Below are positions 24,495-34,152 of a stretch of 64,000 nt of DNA, in pieces. The DNA is taken from NCBI GenBank assembly GCA_002506425.1, contig DAXO01000017.1, positions 56,360 to 120,359 on the forward strand. The letters run 5' to 3'. The stretch is from Methanomassiliicoccaceae archaeon UBA480. GTDB lineage: Archaea; Thermoplasmatota; Thermoplasmata; Methanomassiliicoccales; Methanomethylophilaceae. Each line of letters begins with the position of its first letter. Within the stretch, counting starts at the first letter, position 1. Below the pieces are notes generated by a model that did no database searches, was not told where the DNA came from, and saw nothing but the letters and a program-made list of their open reading frames with translations. The position numbers and the translations under genes are program-made.

Positions 24495-27400
24495 TTGCAT
24501 TTGAAAGCGGTCGAGATGGAGAATTTCAAGTCCTTCGGCGGCAAGATCACCGTGCCGTTGATGGAGGGGTATACTGCCGTCACCGGGCCGAACGGCTCGG
24601 GGAAGTCCAACATAACCGACGCCATACTCTTCGTCCTGGGGCCGAAGAGCTCCAAGGCGGTTCGCGCCGGAAAGCTCACGGATCTGATATTCGACGGAGG
24701 CAAGTCCCGGACGAAGGCCGGATACACCAAGGTGTCCCTTGTGTTCGACAATACGGACCGTCTCATGCCCTGGGACGACGACACCGTCCGTCTCACTCGC
24801 TATGTCAAGCTTTCCGACAACGGAACCGACTACAGCTCGTACTTCTACGTGAACGACCGCAAGTCCACCATGACGGAGTTCGACACCCTCCTGACCAAAG
24901 CGCGCATATCCGCCGACGGGTACAATCTCGTCCAGCAGGGGGATGTCACCCGCATCGTCCAGATGGGCAACCTGGAGAGGCGCAGGATCATCGATTCCAT
25001 ATCCGGCATCGCCAGCTTCGATGCCGACATCGATCGCGCAAGGGTCGAGAAGGCCGAGGCTTCCGCCAATCTCGAGAAGATCGGCATCATAATGGACGAA
25101 CTCTCCCGTCAGGTGGAGAAGCTGGACAAGGAGCGTCAGGAGGCCCGCAGGTATCTCGATGCACAGGCCGCCCTCGAGCTCGCCAAGGCCCAGCATGCCC
25201 ATCGCAGGCTGCAGATGGAGACCGCGAAACAGGCTTCCGTCCAGGAGAGCGTGGCCAGGAGAGAGGTCGCTATAGAGGAGGGCAGGAAGGAGCTCCAGGC
25301 CCTCAATCTCGAGCGCGACGCCAAGACCGAGGAGATCAGAGCCAAGGAGGCCGAGATCGCCGACAGGATAGGGCCGGAGTACCGGGAGCTCAAGGACAAG
25401 ATCGACAAGGCCAGGATAGACCTGGCCACCCGGAGGGATGCCGTCGAGAAGGCCCAGGCCGATCTGGAGGAGCAGGAATCCTTCAGGCAGACCTTCGAGG
25501 ATGCGATCTCGGAGAACAGCGAGCAGGCGAACTGCCTTCGTCAGAAGATAGGCGAGCTCAAGGAGGACCTCCAGATCAAGGAGGCCGAGAGCAGCCAGGC
25601 CCAGGCCGAGGAGGCCGAGGTCTCCATGGCCATATCCCAGACCGGAGGAGAGCACAAGAAGCTCCAGGAGCGCCAGGATTCGCTCGATTCGCAGATCGAG
25701 GCATGCACCGAGGAGCTGAGGGCCGCGCAGGACGCGTCTTCCAGGGCGGATGTCGCAGCGGAGGAGGCGCACAATGCGGTCGCATCGCTCGACGAGAGGC
25801 TCCAGGGCGTCGATTTCGAGATAAAGGATGCCAAGTGGAGCCTGGACCAGCTGAAGGCCGAGGCCGGACCCAGCACCGACGAGTTCGGCAAGAGGATCCT
25901 GGACATCAAGAGGCGCGAATCGGAGCTGGAGAAGGAGGAGGCGGAGCTCGATGCCGCGTACCGCAGGATAGATGCGGAGTACAACTCCCTCCAGGCCGAG
26001 AAGAAGGTCTCGGAGAGGATGAATCGCGGAAGCGCCGCCGTCGAGGCCATCCTGGCATTGAGGAACCGCGGCGAGATCCGCGGCATCCACGGCACCATCC
26101 AGGAGCTGGCCACGGTCGACAAGGAGTACGAGACCGCCCTTGCGGTGGCCGCCGGCGGGAAGATGTCCGCCGTCGTCGTGGACGACGATCAGGTCGCGGC
26201 GGACGGCATAGCCTATCTGAAGAAGGAGAAGCTCGGTCGTGTGACGTTCCTGCCGCTCAACAAGATGATGGGCGGCAAGCCCCGTGCCAAGGCGATAATG
26301 TGCGAGAAGGACTCCGAGGGGTATGCGATAAACCTCATCGACTTCGATCCACGCTACCAGAATGCATTCTGGTATGTTCTGGGGGACACCCTGGTCGTCA
26401 AGGACATGGACCAGGCCCGCAGGATCATGGGCGGGATCAGGATAGTCACACGCGCCGGCGAGCTCGTGGAGGCATCCGGAGCGATGGTAGGAGGTACGAT
26501 CTCCCAGCAGAACCTGCCGAAGTTCGGTCCCGCGTCCGAGGACAGGCTCGCCGCCGTCGGTTCCAAGCTGAGGGCCGCGCAGGAGGCCCTGTCAGATGTG
26601 CGTTCGAGGCTGCGCGGCGTTCGCGAGGAGATGCGCGCCGTCGACGACGAGATGAGGAAGGCCTCGTCCTCCGGCATCCAACAGAGGGAGCTCATGGCGC
26701 AGACCAAGGGACGCGTCGACGAGCTCGAGAAGACCCGCAGGGCTCTGTCGGAGCAGCTCAAGGCCGCTCGCGAGAGGATGGCCGTCTCCGACAGGGAGTT
26801 CGAGGAGTCCCGCGCCGCCTTCTCCGAGGTTTCGGAGAGGATGGGTGCCCTGACGTCCGAGCGTTCCAAGGTGAAGGAGCGCATAGCCGAGATCGCCCCC
26901 GTGGAGCTCCAGGTCAGGATACAGGCCGTCCGCGACAGGCTCTACAGGCTGAAGAATGCCATTTCAGACATAACCCTGCAGATCGGAGGGGCGGAGACCG
27001 AGATAAACGGTCTCGGGAAGCAGAACGAGTCTCTTCAGATGCAGCTCGATTCTGTCATGCGCGCCATCGCGGCAGACCGCAAGGTCATAGACGACGGAGA
27101 AGGGCTCATCTCCCGTTCGAAGCTGGATCTCGATGCGCTGAAGAGGATCGAGGCCGACATGGAAGGAGGGATAGCAGACCTCCGCAACCAGAAGGACGCC
27201 CTCAACGAGGAGAAGTACGGCCTGGACGGCAAGATACGTGAGAAGGCCAAGGACATCGAGAACTGGGGCGGGGCGCTGGAATCGTTCAGAGCCCAGCTCA
27301 TCGATGTGACCGCCTCCGTGGCGCAGTGCAGGGCGGAGGTCGAGGCGCTCACCGTCGAGGTGCCGCAACCGGTCCCGTCCGAGGAGGAGATCCGCCGCAG

Positions 27401-28079
27401 CATAAGATCCTGCGAGGCCACGCTCTCCTCGATCGGAAGCGTCAACATGAGGGCCATCCAGGACTACGACGAGAAGAAGGCCAGATACGACGGCCTCGAT
27501 GCCGAGGTGGAGAGCCTCAACCGCCACATCAAGGAGCTGGACGACCTCGTAGGCTCCCTGACGGCGAAGAAGAAGGGCCTCTTCATGAAGTCGTACGATG
27601 CCATCAACAGCAATTTCAAGGCCATCTACGCCGAGCTCTCCGGAGGAGGGGAGGCGTTCATGGGACTGGAGGATGAGGACGATCCGTTCGCGGGCGGACT
27701 CATGATAAACGCGAAGCCCAGGAACGGCAAGTTGCTCAGGCTGGAGGCGCTGTCCGGAGGGGAGAAGTCCCTGACCGCGCTCTCCTTCATCTTCGCGATC
27801 CAGGAGCACCAGCCGTCCCCGTTCTATGTGCTGGACGAGGTGGACATGTTCCTGGATTCGGTCAATGCGGAGATGGTGGCCAAGAGGGTCCGCGAGAGCT
27901 CCGCGAAGGCGCAGTTCATACAGGTGTCGCTGAGGAAGGTCACACTGGCTCTGGCGGATCATCTGATAGGCGTCACCAGGCCGCCGAGCGGCATAAGCAA
28001 GGTCATAATGCAGCCCGATCTGGCCGAGGTCTCCCGCTACGAGGAGGAGGCTGAGCGCAGGAAGGAGGCGAACCAATGA
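24495..28079 (+). CDS. smc: chromosome segregation protein SMC
   Basis: The 1194-residue protein has the full SMC layout: an N-terminal ATPase lobe with Walker A GPNGSGKSN at residues 31-39, a long coiled coil, a hinge at about residues 515-655, a second coiled coil, and the C-terminal lobe with the LSGGEKSL signature near residue 1086 and Walker B FYVLDEVDMFLD. It compacts and segregates chromosomes with ScpA and ScpB, encoded directly downstream. The start is TTG at 24495, which gives the family N-terminus MHLKAVEMENFKSFG. The stop overlaps scpA. Confidence 0.97.
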   Translation: MHLKAVEMENFKSFGGKITVPLMEGYTAVTGPNGSGKSNITDAILFVLGPKSSKAVRAGKLTDLIFDGGKSRTKAGYTKVSLVFDNTDRLMPWDDDTVRLTRYVKLSDNGTDYSSYFYVNDRKSTMTEFDTLLTKARISADGYNLVQQGDVTRIVQMGNLERRRIIDSISGIASFDADIDRARVEKAEASANLEKIGIIMDELSRQVEKLDKERQEARRYLDAQAALELAKAQHAHRRLQMETAKQASVQESVARREVAIEEGRKELQALNLERDAKTEEIRAKEAEIADRIGPEYRELKDKIDKARIDLATRRDAVEKAQADLEEQESFRQTFEDAISENSEQANCLRQKIGELKEDLQIKEAESSQAQAEEAEVSMAISQTGGEHKKLQERQDSLDSQIEACTEELRAAQDASSRADVAAEEAHNAVASLDERLQGVDFEIKDAKWSLDQLKAEAGPSTDEFGKRILDIKRRESELEKEEAELDAAYRRIDAEYNSLQAEKKVSERMNRGSAAVEAILALRNRGEIRGIHGTIQELATVDKEYETALAVAAGGKMSAVVVDDDQVAADGIAYLKKEKLGRVTFLPLNKMMGGKPRAKAIMCEKDSEGYAINLIDFDPRYQNAFWYVLGDTLVVKDMDQARRIMGGIRIVTRAGELVEASGAMVGGTISQQNLPKFGPASEDRLAAVGSKLRAAQEALSDVRSRLRGVREEMRAVDDEMRKASSSGIQQRELMAQTKGRVDELEKTRRALSEQLKAARERMAVSDREFEESRAAFSEVSERMGALTSERSKVKERIAEIAPVELQVRIQAVRDRLYRLKNAISDITLQIGGAETEINGLGKQNESLQMQLDSVMRAIAADRKVIDDGEGLISRSKLDLDALKRIEADMEGGIADLRNQKDALNEEKYGLDGKIREKAKDIENWGGALESFRAQLIDVTASVAQCRAEVEALTVEVPQPVPSEEEIRRSIRSCEATLSSIGSVNMRAIQDYDEKKARYDGLDAEVESLNRHIKELDDLVGSLTAKKKGLFMKSYDAINSNFKAIYAELSGGGEAFMGLEDEDDPFAGGLMINAKPRNGKLLRLEALSGGEKSLTALSFIFAIQEHQPSPFYVLDEVDMFLDSVNAEMVAKRVRESSAKAQFIQVSLRKVTLALADHLIGVTRPPSGISKVIMQPDLAEVSRYEEEAERRKEANQ

Positions 28080-29089
28080 TGGATGGGAACACTAAGGTGG
28101 AGGAGCTGGAGCAGCACCTGCTGTTCCACAGGGCGCTTGCGGACGACGACGAGTCGTACCGCAGGGTGATGGGCTATATGGACATCCTGTCCAGCGCGGA
28201 GTCGGGGGAGAGGCTCCAGGATCCGGTGGACGAGTCCATACGCGCCGTATTCAGTCTGGTCCTGGAGAACGGCATAGACCCATGGGAGGTCAACCTCTCC
28301 GAGTTCGTCAGGATGTACGAGGTCAAGATCTCCATGGACCGCTTCGATATGATCGTGGCCGGCAAGCTCATGCTGATGGCATGGAAGATCCTGCGCATGC
28401 AGTCCGAATCGACCAGGGTCAGGAGCGAGCCTCCTGCGGAACCGGTCGCCGAAGAGGTCGACGACAGCTTCTTCTACGACGATGAGCCCCTTTACGTGCC
28501 CGAAGTCAGCTTCCGCGAGGCATACCAGAGGCATCCCGAGAGGCCGGTCACCGTCTACGAGCTCATAGACGCATTCGAGGATGCGCGCAAGGAGATCGAG
28601 ATCCAGAAGGAGCGCGAACGTGTCCGCAGCGAGCTGAAGGCCAGAGAGCCCAAGCGCTTCGAGAACAAGGCCCACGACGAGGACGACGAGCGCGATGTCG
28701 AGGCGGTCTGGCAGAGGATCGAGAAGCTGGGCACCGGGCAGATCGACATCCGCGATCTGTACACCGCCGACCTGAAGGAGAATCTGACGACTTTCGTGGC
28801 TGTGCTGCACCTCGTCAGGGACGGGAGGCTGGCGGTCTGGCAGGACGATCTGCCCTTCGGAAGGATCTACATCGAGATCAAGACCGAATGGACCTCCGGC
28901 ACTCTGGAGGACTCTCCGGATGCGAGGATCCCCGAGGCGGTGAACCGATTTGGATGTCAAAGGTGCCGTCGAGGCGGCTCTGTTCTCCAGTTCGGAGAAT
29001 CTCCGTATATCGGGCATAGCGGAGAAGACCGGATTCCCCGAGGAGGAGGTCCGCACTGCGCTCATGGACCTGCGCAGGGAGTACGATGA
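28076..29089 (+). CDS. scpA: segregation and condensation protein A (ScpA), 3' end running into scpB
   Basis: The protein shows the kleisin start (DPWEVNLSEFV, then DMIVAGKLMLMAWKILRMQSE), a charged middle, and a winged-helix-type C-terminus (LKENLTTFVAVLHLVRDGRLAVWQ) ending near residue 285. It bridges the two SMC heads. The ATG overlaps the smc stop. After the conserved end (base ~28930) there is no in-frame stop and the frame extends 140 bases over scpB. A TGA in another frame at 28941-28943, within GGTGAACC, marks where a normal end would be expected. Confidence 0.9.
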   Translation: MMDGNTKVEELEQHLLFHRALADDDESYRRVMGYMDILSSAESGERLQDPVDESIRAVFSLVLENGIDPWEVNLSEFVRMYEVKISMDRFDMIVAGKLMLMAWKILRMQSESTRVRSEPPAEPVAEEVDDSFFYDDEPLYVPEVSFREAYQRHPERPVTVYELIDAFEDARKEIEIQKERERVRSELKAREPKRFENKAHDEDDERDVEAVWQRIEKLGTGQIDIRDLYTADLKENLTTFVAVLHLVRDGRLAVWQDDLPFGRIYIEIKTEWTSGTLEDSPDARIPEAVNRFGCQRCRRGGSVLQFGESPYIGHSGEDRIPRGGGPHCAHGPAQGVR

Positions 29090-29492
29090 CCGCGATTCGG
29101 CCATCGTGATCGCCAAGATCGGCTCCGAATTCAGAATGATGCTCCGCTCCGACTATTCGGACTATACCGGCAGATTCGGGAGGGCCGAGATGTCTCCCGG
29201 GCTCATGAAGACCCTCAGCACCATTGCCTACAACCAGCCGGTTCTGCAGTCGGAGCTGGTGAGGACCCGCGGGCCGAGAGTGTATGAAGATGTCCATAGG
29301 CTTACGGACATGGGCTTCGTATCCGGCAAGCGCAGCGGGCAGACCGTGGAGCTGAGCACCACCAAGAAGTTCTCCGAATACTTCGGAATAGGATCGACAC
29401 GCAAGGCGGACATACGCAAGTGGATCGAGTCCCAGGCATCCGGAGGACGCGGGGAGGAGGCCGAAACTGATCAGAAGGAAACGATTGCATAA
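28950..29492 (+). CDS. scpB: segregation and condensation protein B (ScpB)
   Basis: The 180-residue protein begins with the ScpB start (VKGAVEAALFSSSENLRISGIAEKTG) and continues with two winged-helix modules, including the segment TLSTIAYNQPVLQSELVRTRG. It binds the ScpA kleisin in the SMC complex. The start is TTG at 28950, preceded by a GGTGA ribosome-binding-like sequence. The C-terminal ~20 residues are polar and probably disordered. It ends in TAA, and the smc-scpA-scpB operon ends here. Confidence 0.9.
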   Translation: MDVKGAVEAALFSSSENLRISGIAEKTGFPEEEVRTALMDLRREYDDRDSAIVIAKIGSEFRMMLRSDYSDYTGRFGRAEMSPGLMKTLSTIAYNQPVLQSELVRTRGPRVYEDVHRLTDMGFVSGKRSGQTVELSTTKKFSEYFGIGSTRKADIRKWIESQASGGRGEEAETDQKETIA

Positions 29493-29539
29493 TCGCAATC
29501 TATTGCTTGAACACTATAGATACGTAGTAGGCCTCATCA

Positions 29540-29602
29540 TAATACTTATATCTACATAGAATCTAGAGCGAGGTCGCGATGACCTCAACGACATCAGGAT
29601 AG
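29540..29602 (+). promoter_or_regulatory. promoter and possible operator of the ABC transporter operon
   Basis: An AT-rich ATAATACTTATATCTAC at 29540-29556 is a TATA candidate. About 25 bases downstream, at the expected transcription start, lies a perfect inverted repeat GAGGTC-GCGAT-GACCTC (29570-29586), suitable for a dimeric repressor. A 7-codon open frame from ATG 29579 to TAG 29602 overlaps it but is probably incidental. Confidence 0.4.
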
Positions 29603-29625
29603 GACGCCGAAGGCCCGGGAAATCC

Positions 29626-31302
29626 ATGCGGTTCCGATACTGCTTCCGGGGTGCGCCGATGTCCTTGATGGGGAGATTGGACGATCTGTCGGGGAGCTTC
29701 AGGGCCCGCAGGGCCTGGCTGGCATTCGCCGTCGTCCTGTTCATCTGCCTCATCGTGGTGCCCGCGGTCTTCGTAGTGACGAAGCTGTTCTCGGACTGGG
29801 ATCTCGTGCGGGCCGTTCTCGACGATCCCGCATCCATGTCCGTCATAGAGGGCGCCGTCTGGAATTCTTTCAGCATAGCGTTCATCGTGACGATGATCGA
29901 CATAGTCGTCGGGCTTCCGATGGCATGGATAATGGTCCGCAGGGATTTCAAGGGCAAGAGATGGCTCGATACCCTGCTGGACATCCCGCTGGCCTTCCCG
30001 ACGGCCGTGCTGGGGATCTCGGTCGTCATGTTCTGGGGTGCGCCGGAAGGCGTCTCGATCCCGGGTCTAGGGCTGGATCTGTCGCCGTATGCGATGCTGG
30101 TCCTGCTCCACATAATATTCACATATCCCTACATGGTCCGCTCCCTGTCGGGGATACTCGAGCAGATCGATGTCAATTTCGAAACAGCCGCCATGACGCT
30201 GGGGGCTTCGAGATGGACCGCTGTAAGGACGATAACAATACCTCTTTTCCGTGCAGGTCTAGCTACAGGATTCATCCTCTGCTTCGCCAGGTCGTTGTCC
30301 GAGACCGGAGGCACCTACATCGCGCTGTCGATGATGGATGTCGAGAGCTCGTTCTTCACTGGCCCGTCCTACATCAGCTGGCTGAAATCGGGCGGAGTGA
30401 TGTCCTCATCTGAGTACATGGGAGCCATGATCCTGATAAGCGTGATCATGATCCTGCTCGCGCTGATCCTCTTGGTTGCGGTGAAATGGATCATCAGGAG
30501 GTTCAGGATACCGTTCAGGAAGGTATGGCCGGCAATCGGTCGCAGAATCAGTCGCGGAATGCTTCCGAAGGCCAAGGATGCGCTCACTGTCGCGTTCCTG
30601 ATAGCCGTGGTACTTCTGCCATCGTTCTATATCTTCGCATACATGGCCGAGCCCATGCCCGATGTGGATTACGCGATGCTTCTGGAATCCACGGGATGCT
30701 CCATCCTCATCGCGGGAGTGGCAGTGGTTGTGGATATAGTCCTCGGAGTGCCTCTGTCCCTCTACATAGCTAGGAACCGCAACGGAAGGCTGGCGAACAT
30801 GCTGGATGGCCTGGTCAATGTGCCGCTGATCATCCCTACGACGGCACTGGGCTTCTCCCTGGCCTTGTTCTGGGGAAGCTTCGGAGCAGGCGAGTCGCTC
30901 GCTCTGGTGCTGGTGATCCTGGGACACATCTCGTTCACATACCCGCTGGTCGTGAGAAACATGATCGGAGCGGTGGAGGAGGTCAATCCCGAATGCGAGG
31001 AGATCGCCATGACTCTCGGAGCCAAGCCGTTTCAGGCTTTCAGGAAGATTCTGATGCCGATCATCAAGTCGTCGGTCATAGCCGGAGGGATCCTCGCGTT
31101 CACAAGGTCTCTGGGAGAGACCGGGGCCACTCTTGCGATAAGCGATAGCGTGAACACGGTCCCGATATACATCACCCGTCTCGTTCAGGATGGGAGCTAC
31201 GCGGAGGCCGCCATGTGCTCCATAATCCTCATCGCCATATGCTTCGCTCTGATGATGGCTGTCAGGGCACTGACACACAGGAGGCAGGGAAGAGATGCCT
31301 GA
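29626..31302 (+). CDS. ABC importer permease, two fused transmembrane domains (ThiP/FbpB-like)
   Basis: The protein of up to 558 residues holds two binding-protein-dependent permease domains, each with about six helices and an EAA-type coupling loop (ETAAMTLGASRW near residue 185, CEEIAMTLGAKPF near residue 465). Fused permeases of this type import ferric iron, thiamine, polyamines or oxyanions. No substrate-binding protein gene is adjacent, so the substrate is open. Two ATPase genes follow with 4- to 8-base overlaps. I give the longest frame; ATG 29659 (giving MSLMGRLDDL) is an equally likely start. Confidence 0.82.
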   Translation: MRFRYCFRGAPMSLMGRLDDLSGSFRARRAWLAFAVVLFICLIVVPAVFVVTKLFSDWDLVRAVLDDPASMSVIEGAVWNSFSIAFIVTMIDIVVGLPMAWIMVRRDFKGKRWLDTLLDIPLAFPTAVLGISVVMFWGAPEGVSIPGLGLDLSPYAMLVLLHIIFTYPYMVRSLSGILEQIDVNFETAAMTLGASRWTAVRTITIPLFRAGLATGFILCFARSLSETGGTYIALSMMDVESSFFTGPSYISWLKSGGVMSSSEYMGAMILISVIMILLALILLVAVKWIIRRFRIPFRKVWPAIGRRISRGMLPKAKDALTVAFLIAVVLLPSFYIFAYMAEPMPDVDYAMLLESTGCSILIAGVAVVVDIVLGVPLSLYIARNRNGRLANMLDGLVNVPLIIPTTALGFSLALFWGSFGAGESLALVLVILGHISFTYPLVVRNMIGAVEEVNPECEEIAMTLGAKPFQAFRKILMPIIKSSVIAGGILAFTRSLGETGATLAISDSVNTVPIYITRLVQDGSYAEAAMCSIILIAICFALMMAVRALTHRRQGRDA

Positions 31303-32695
31303 CATAAGGCTGGAAGGGCTCAGCAAGCACTACGGCGAGACGCTTGCCGCGGACGATCTGAACCTCTCCATCAAAGATGGGGAGTATGTCTGCATCCTCG
31401 GTCCCACAGGAGCAGGGAAGACGACATGCATGCGGATGATATGCGGGCTGGTTCTCCCGGATAGCGGAAGGGTCTTCCTGGATGGCAGGGATGCGACATT
31501 CGATTCTCCGGATTCAAGGAACGCCACCATGCTGACGCAGACGTATGCGCTGTTCCCTCATCTCACCGTCTACAACAACGTGATGTTCGCGCCGAAGATC
31601 AAGGGGTGGCCGGAGGCCGATTCCAAGCAGATCGTGAGGAGCATGCTCCACATGGTCCATCTGGAGCAGAAGGCGGATTGGCTTCCCGGGCAGCTGTCCG
31701 GAGGTCAGCAGCAGCGCATAGCGCTCGCACGCGCTCTGGCATCGGGTTCCAAGATCCTGTTGCTCGACGAGCCGCTCAGGGCGCTGGATGCCCGTCTGAG
31801 GATAGATCTGAGGAAGGAGCTCCGCGCCATGGCCCGTGAGATGGGTCTCACATGCATACATGTCACCCACGACCAGGACGAGGCGTTGGAGATGGCCGAT
31901 CGCATCGCCATCATCCGCAAGGGGCGCATCATACAGTTCGGCACCCCTGCAGAGGTCTTCGACGATCCGCTCACCCCGTTCGTTGCCAATTTCGTCGGAA
32001 GATCCAATATCCTTTCGGGAAGGGTTGTGTCGTCCGACGATTCTTCCACAGTAGTGGATCTCGGATGCGGCATCTCCGTGCAGGCGAGACCCTCCGAGCT
32101 CTCCGAAGGTTCCGAAGCCGTGGTCGCGGTGAAGGTCGGTTTCACGAGGATATGCGAGCCGGAGCAGGGCTGCATGGTCGGAAAGGTCGAACGCATACTG
32201 TACGAGGGCGCCTCGATTACAGTGGAGGTCTCGGTGGACGGCATCGGGCTGATCTCGGCCCGGCTGCCGAACAGGATGTACGAGGACTATGCTCCCGGGC
32301 AGACGGTCGGGATATCATGGCCTGTCGCGAAGGCCTCGGTTTTCCCGATGCCCGAATGCGGATTGGAAGAGGAGATGAGGTTGGACCGATGCCCAGGATC
32401 AAGTTGGACAGGATATCGATGCGCTTCGGCGACTTCTACGCCGTCAGAGACATATCCCTGGAGATCGGCAACGGCGAGTACGTCACGATACTCGGGCCGT
32501 CCGGATGCGGGAAGACCACGCTCATCAAGGTCATATCCGGGATATGGACGCCCACCGAGGGGAAGGTCTATGTGGACGGACGCGACGTCACCGACGTTCC
32601 GATGGAGGACAGGGACGTTGGGTATGTCTTCCAGAACATCGCCTTATTCCCTCATATGGATCTCCGCGACAACGTGGAGTACAGCCCCAGAGTGA
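31295..32695 (+). CDS. ABC transporter ATP-binding protein 1 (MalK/PotA type), 3' end overlapping ATPase 2
   Basis: The nucleotide-binding domain has Walker A GPTGAGKTT, the LSGGQQQRIALARAL signature, Walker B ILLLDEP and the switch histidine in HVTHDQ. A TOBE domain follows up to about residue 365 (LEEEMRLDR). Normal length would be ~365 residues, but no in-frame stop occurs at the junction and the frame runs 307 bases over the second ATPase gene. In an ATGA overlap the stop would be TGA at 32390; here the bases are TGC because the second codon of ATPase 2 starts with C. The D-loop reads LRALDA where LSALDA is common. Confidence 0.85.
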   Translation: MPDIRLEGLSKHYGETLAADDLNLSIKDGEYVCILGPTGAGKTTCMRMICGLVLPDSGRVFLDGRDATFDSPDSRNATMLTQTYALFPHLTVYNNVMFAPKIKGWPEADSKQIVRSMLHMVHLEQKADWLPGQLSGGQQQRIALARALASGSKILLLDEPLRALDARLRIDLRKELRAMAREMGLTCIHVTHDQDEALEMADRIAIIRKGRIIQFGTPAEVFDDPLTPFVANFVGRSNILSGRVVSSDDSSTVVDLGCGISVQARPSELSEGSEAVVAVKVGFTRICEPEQGCMVGKVERILYEGASITVEVSVDGIGLISARLPNRMYEDYAPGQTVGISWPVAKASVFPMPECGLEEEMRLDRCPGSSWTGYRCASATSTPSETYPWRSATASTSRYSGRPDAGRPRSSRSYPGYGRPPRGRSMWTDATSPTFRWRTGTLGMSSRTSPYSLIWISATTWSTAPE

Positions 32696-33474
32696 AGGAC
32701 CAGAAGGAAGAGGATGCTCATGCCCTTTCGGAGGAGTATCTGACTCTCGTTGGGATGTTCCAGAGGGCCGGTCTTCTGCCACAGGAGCTGTCCGGAGGAG
32801 AGCAGCAGAAGGTCGCCATAGCACGCGCGCTAGCATCCGGATCCAAGATGCTCATGCTCGATGAGCCACTGTCGGCTCTCGATGCCCGCGTCCGCGTGGA
32901 GCTGCGCTACGAGCTCAGGCGGATAGTCAAGAAGCTGGGGATAACGGTCCTCCATGTGACGCACGATCAGGAGGAGGCGATGTCCGTATCCGACCGCATC
33001 GTCCTCATGCGCTACGGGGCGGTGGCCGAGATAGGCTCTCCGCTGGAGATCTATCGCCGTCCGAAGACTGTCTTCGCCGCCAATTTCATAGGTGAGACCA
33101 ATCTCATGGAATGCACCGTGTCCGATTGGTCGAAGAGCGGCAAGACGAAGGTCGTTCTGCGCGGAGGAACGGAGGTCCGCACTTCGAAGACCGATTTCCG
33201 TCCGGGGGATGCGGCGGTGATCTCCGTGAGGCCCGAGCACGTCCGTCCTGCAACGGACGGGATAAGGGCCGAGGTCCGTTCGGTCGTGTTCATGGGAACG
33301 TATTGGCGCATTCGCACGCTCGCCGAGAGCAGAGACTATATCGAGTACAACGTGCCTGCCGAGGGTGAAGTCCCATCGGAGGGGGATGAGGTCCATCTGG
33401 TTTTCAACAGGAAGATGACGATGGTTTTCCCCCGTCCGGAAGGCGGGATCGAGGAGGAGATTAGGCTTGAGTAA
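32389..33474 (+). CDS. ABC transporter ATP-binding protein 2 (MalK/PotA type)
   Basis: The 361-residue ATPase has Walker A GPSGCGKTT, the LSGGEQQKVAIARAL signature, MLMLDEPLSALDARVR and the HVTHDQEEAM switch region, then a C-terminal TOBE domain (VSVRPEHVRP and a C-terminal IEEEIRLE). The presence of two different ATPases beside one fused permease suggests a heterodimeric motor. The ATG at 32389 gives the canonical MPRIKLDRISMRFG start. It ends in TAA, overlapping the next gene by 8 bases. Confidence 0.92.
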   Translation: MPRIKLDRISMRFGDFYAVRDISLEIGNGEYVTILGPSGCGKTTLIKVISGIWTPTEGKVYVDGRDVTDVPMEDRDVGYVFQNIALFPHMDLRDNVEYSPRVKDQKEEDAHALSEEYLTLVGMFQRAGLLPQELSGGEQQKVAIARALASGSKMLMLDEPLSALDARVRVELRYELRRIVKKLGITVLHVTHDQEEAMSVSDRIVLMRYGAVAEIGSPLEIYRRPKTVFAANFIGETNLMECTVSDWSKSGKTKVVLRGGTEVRTSKTDFRPGDAAVISVRPEHVRPATDGIRAEVRSVVFMGTYWRIRTLAESRDYIEYNVPAEGEVPSEGDEVHLVFNRKMTMVFPRPEGGIEEEIRLE

Positions 33475-34147
33475 GGATTCCACCGGGTTGCTGGGATGGT
33501 TCGGGAGGAGGAAGGAGGGAGTCGTCAACGACGGTCTCCGTTCCATGTTCCTCTCCGTGCAGGATTGCGTGACGGAGCTGGGAAAGGCCATCCGCTCCAT
33601 GGGCGAGAAGGATGTTCAGGCCGCGGAGAAGGCTATAGAAAGGCTGTTCATCAGCGAGCATGAAGCCGATTCCCAGGAGGATGAGCTGTGCAACCAGATC
33701 AGCATAGGCGAGCTGGGTGCCCAGGAGAGGGAGGACCTCATGCATTTCATCCGCAAGACGGACAAGATCGCCAACTGGAGCAAGGAGGCGGCGATAAACA
33801 TCAGACTGGTCGATGAGATCGGATTGGAGATCCCGAAGACCGTATGGGATATGCTCGCCCAGTCGGTTTCGGATCTGGAGACGGAGGTCCTCAATCTGTC
33901 CAACGCGCTGTCCGTGATGGGAGAGCCGACCGGCGATGTGATGGAATGCATCCGCGGTGTGAGGGCGATGGAGAGAACCATCGACCGCGCCTACTTCGAT
34001 ATCACGAAGGCCGTATTCTCCTCGGGGATGGATCACAGGGCCATCATACTGGTGTCCCGCATCACGGATGCCATAGAGATGGCCGCCGACACATGCAAGG
34101 CATGCTCCGACACGGTTGCGATCCTTCATTATGCCAAGAAGGTGTGA
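33467..34147 (+). CDS. PhoU-like DUF47 family protein
   Basis: The 226-residue, mostly helical protein matches the DUF47/PhoU-like family (charged helices with EHEADSQEDEL and TDKIANWSKEAAINI). These proteins bind metal clusters and usually regulate phosphate uptake systems. It starts at TTG 33467 inside the end of ATPase 2. This coupling suggests that it controls the ABC importer, and raises phosphate or a phosphate-like anion as a possible substrate. That is an inference from context. Confidence 0.85.
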   Translation: MSKDSTGLLGWFGRRKEGVVNDGLRSMFLSVQDCVTELGKAIRSMGEKDVQAAEKAIERLFISEHEADSQEDELCNQISIGELGAQEREDLMHFIRKTDKIANWSKEAAINIRLVDEIGLEIPKTVWDMLAQSVSDLETEVLNLSNALSVMGEPTGDVMECIRGVRAMERTIDRAYFDITKAVFSSGMDHRAIILVSRITDAIEMAADTCKACSDTVAILHYAKKV

Positions 34148-34152
34148 CTGCT

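Noticed and set aside
24440..27241. A 933-codon plus-strand frame overlapping smc
   Set aside because: It is Gly/Arg/Gln-rich out-of-frame translation; the smc frame explains the conserved sequence.
29579..29602. A 7-codon leader peptide before the ABC importer
   Set aside because: There is no ribosome-binding site or coding signal; it overlaps a better explained palindrome.
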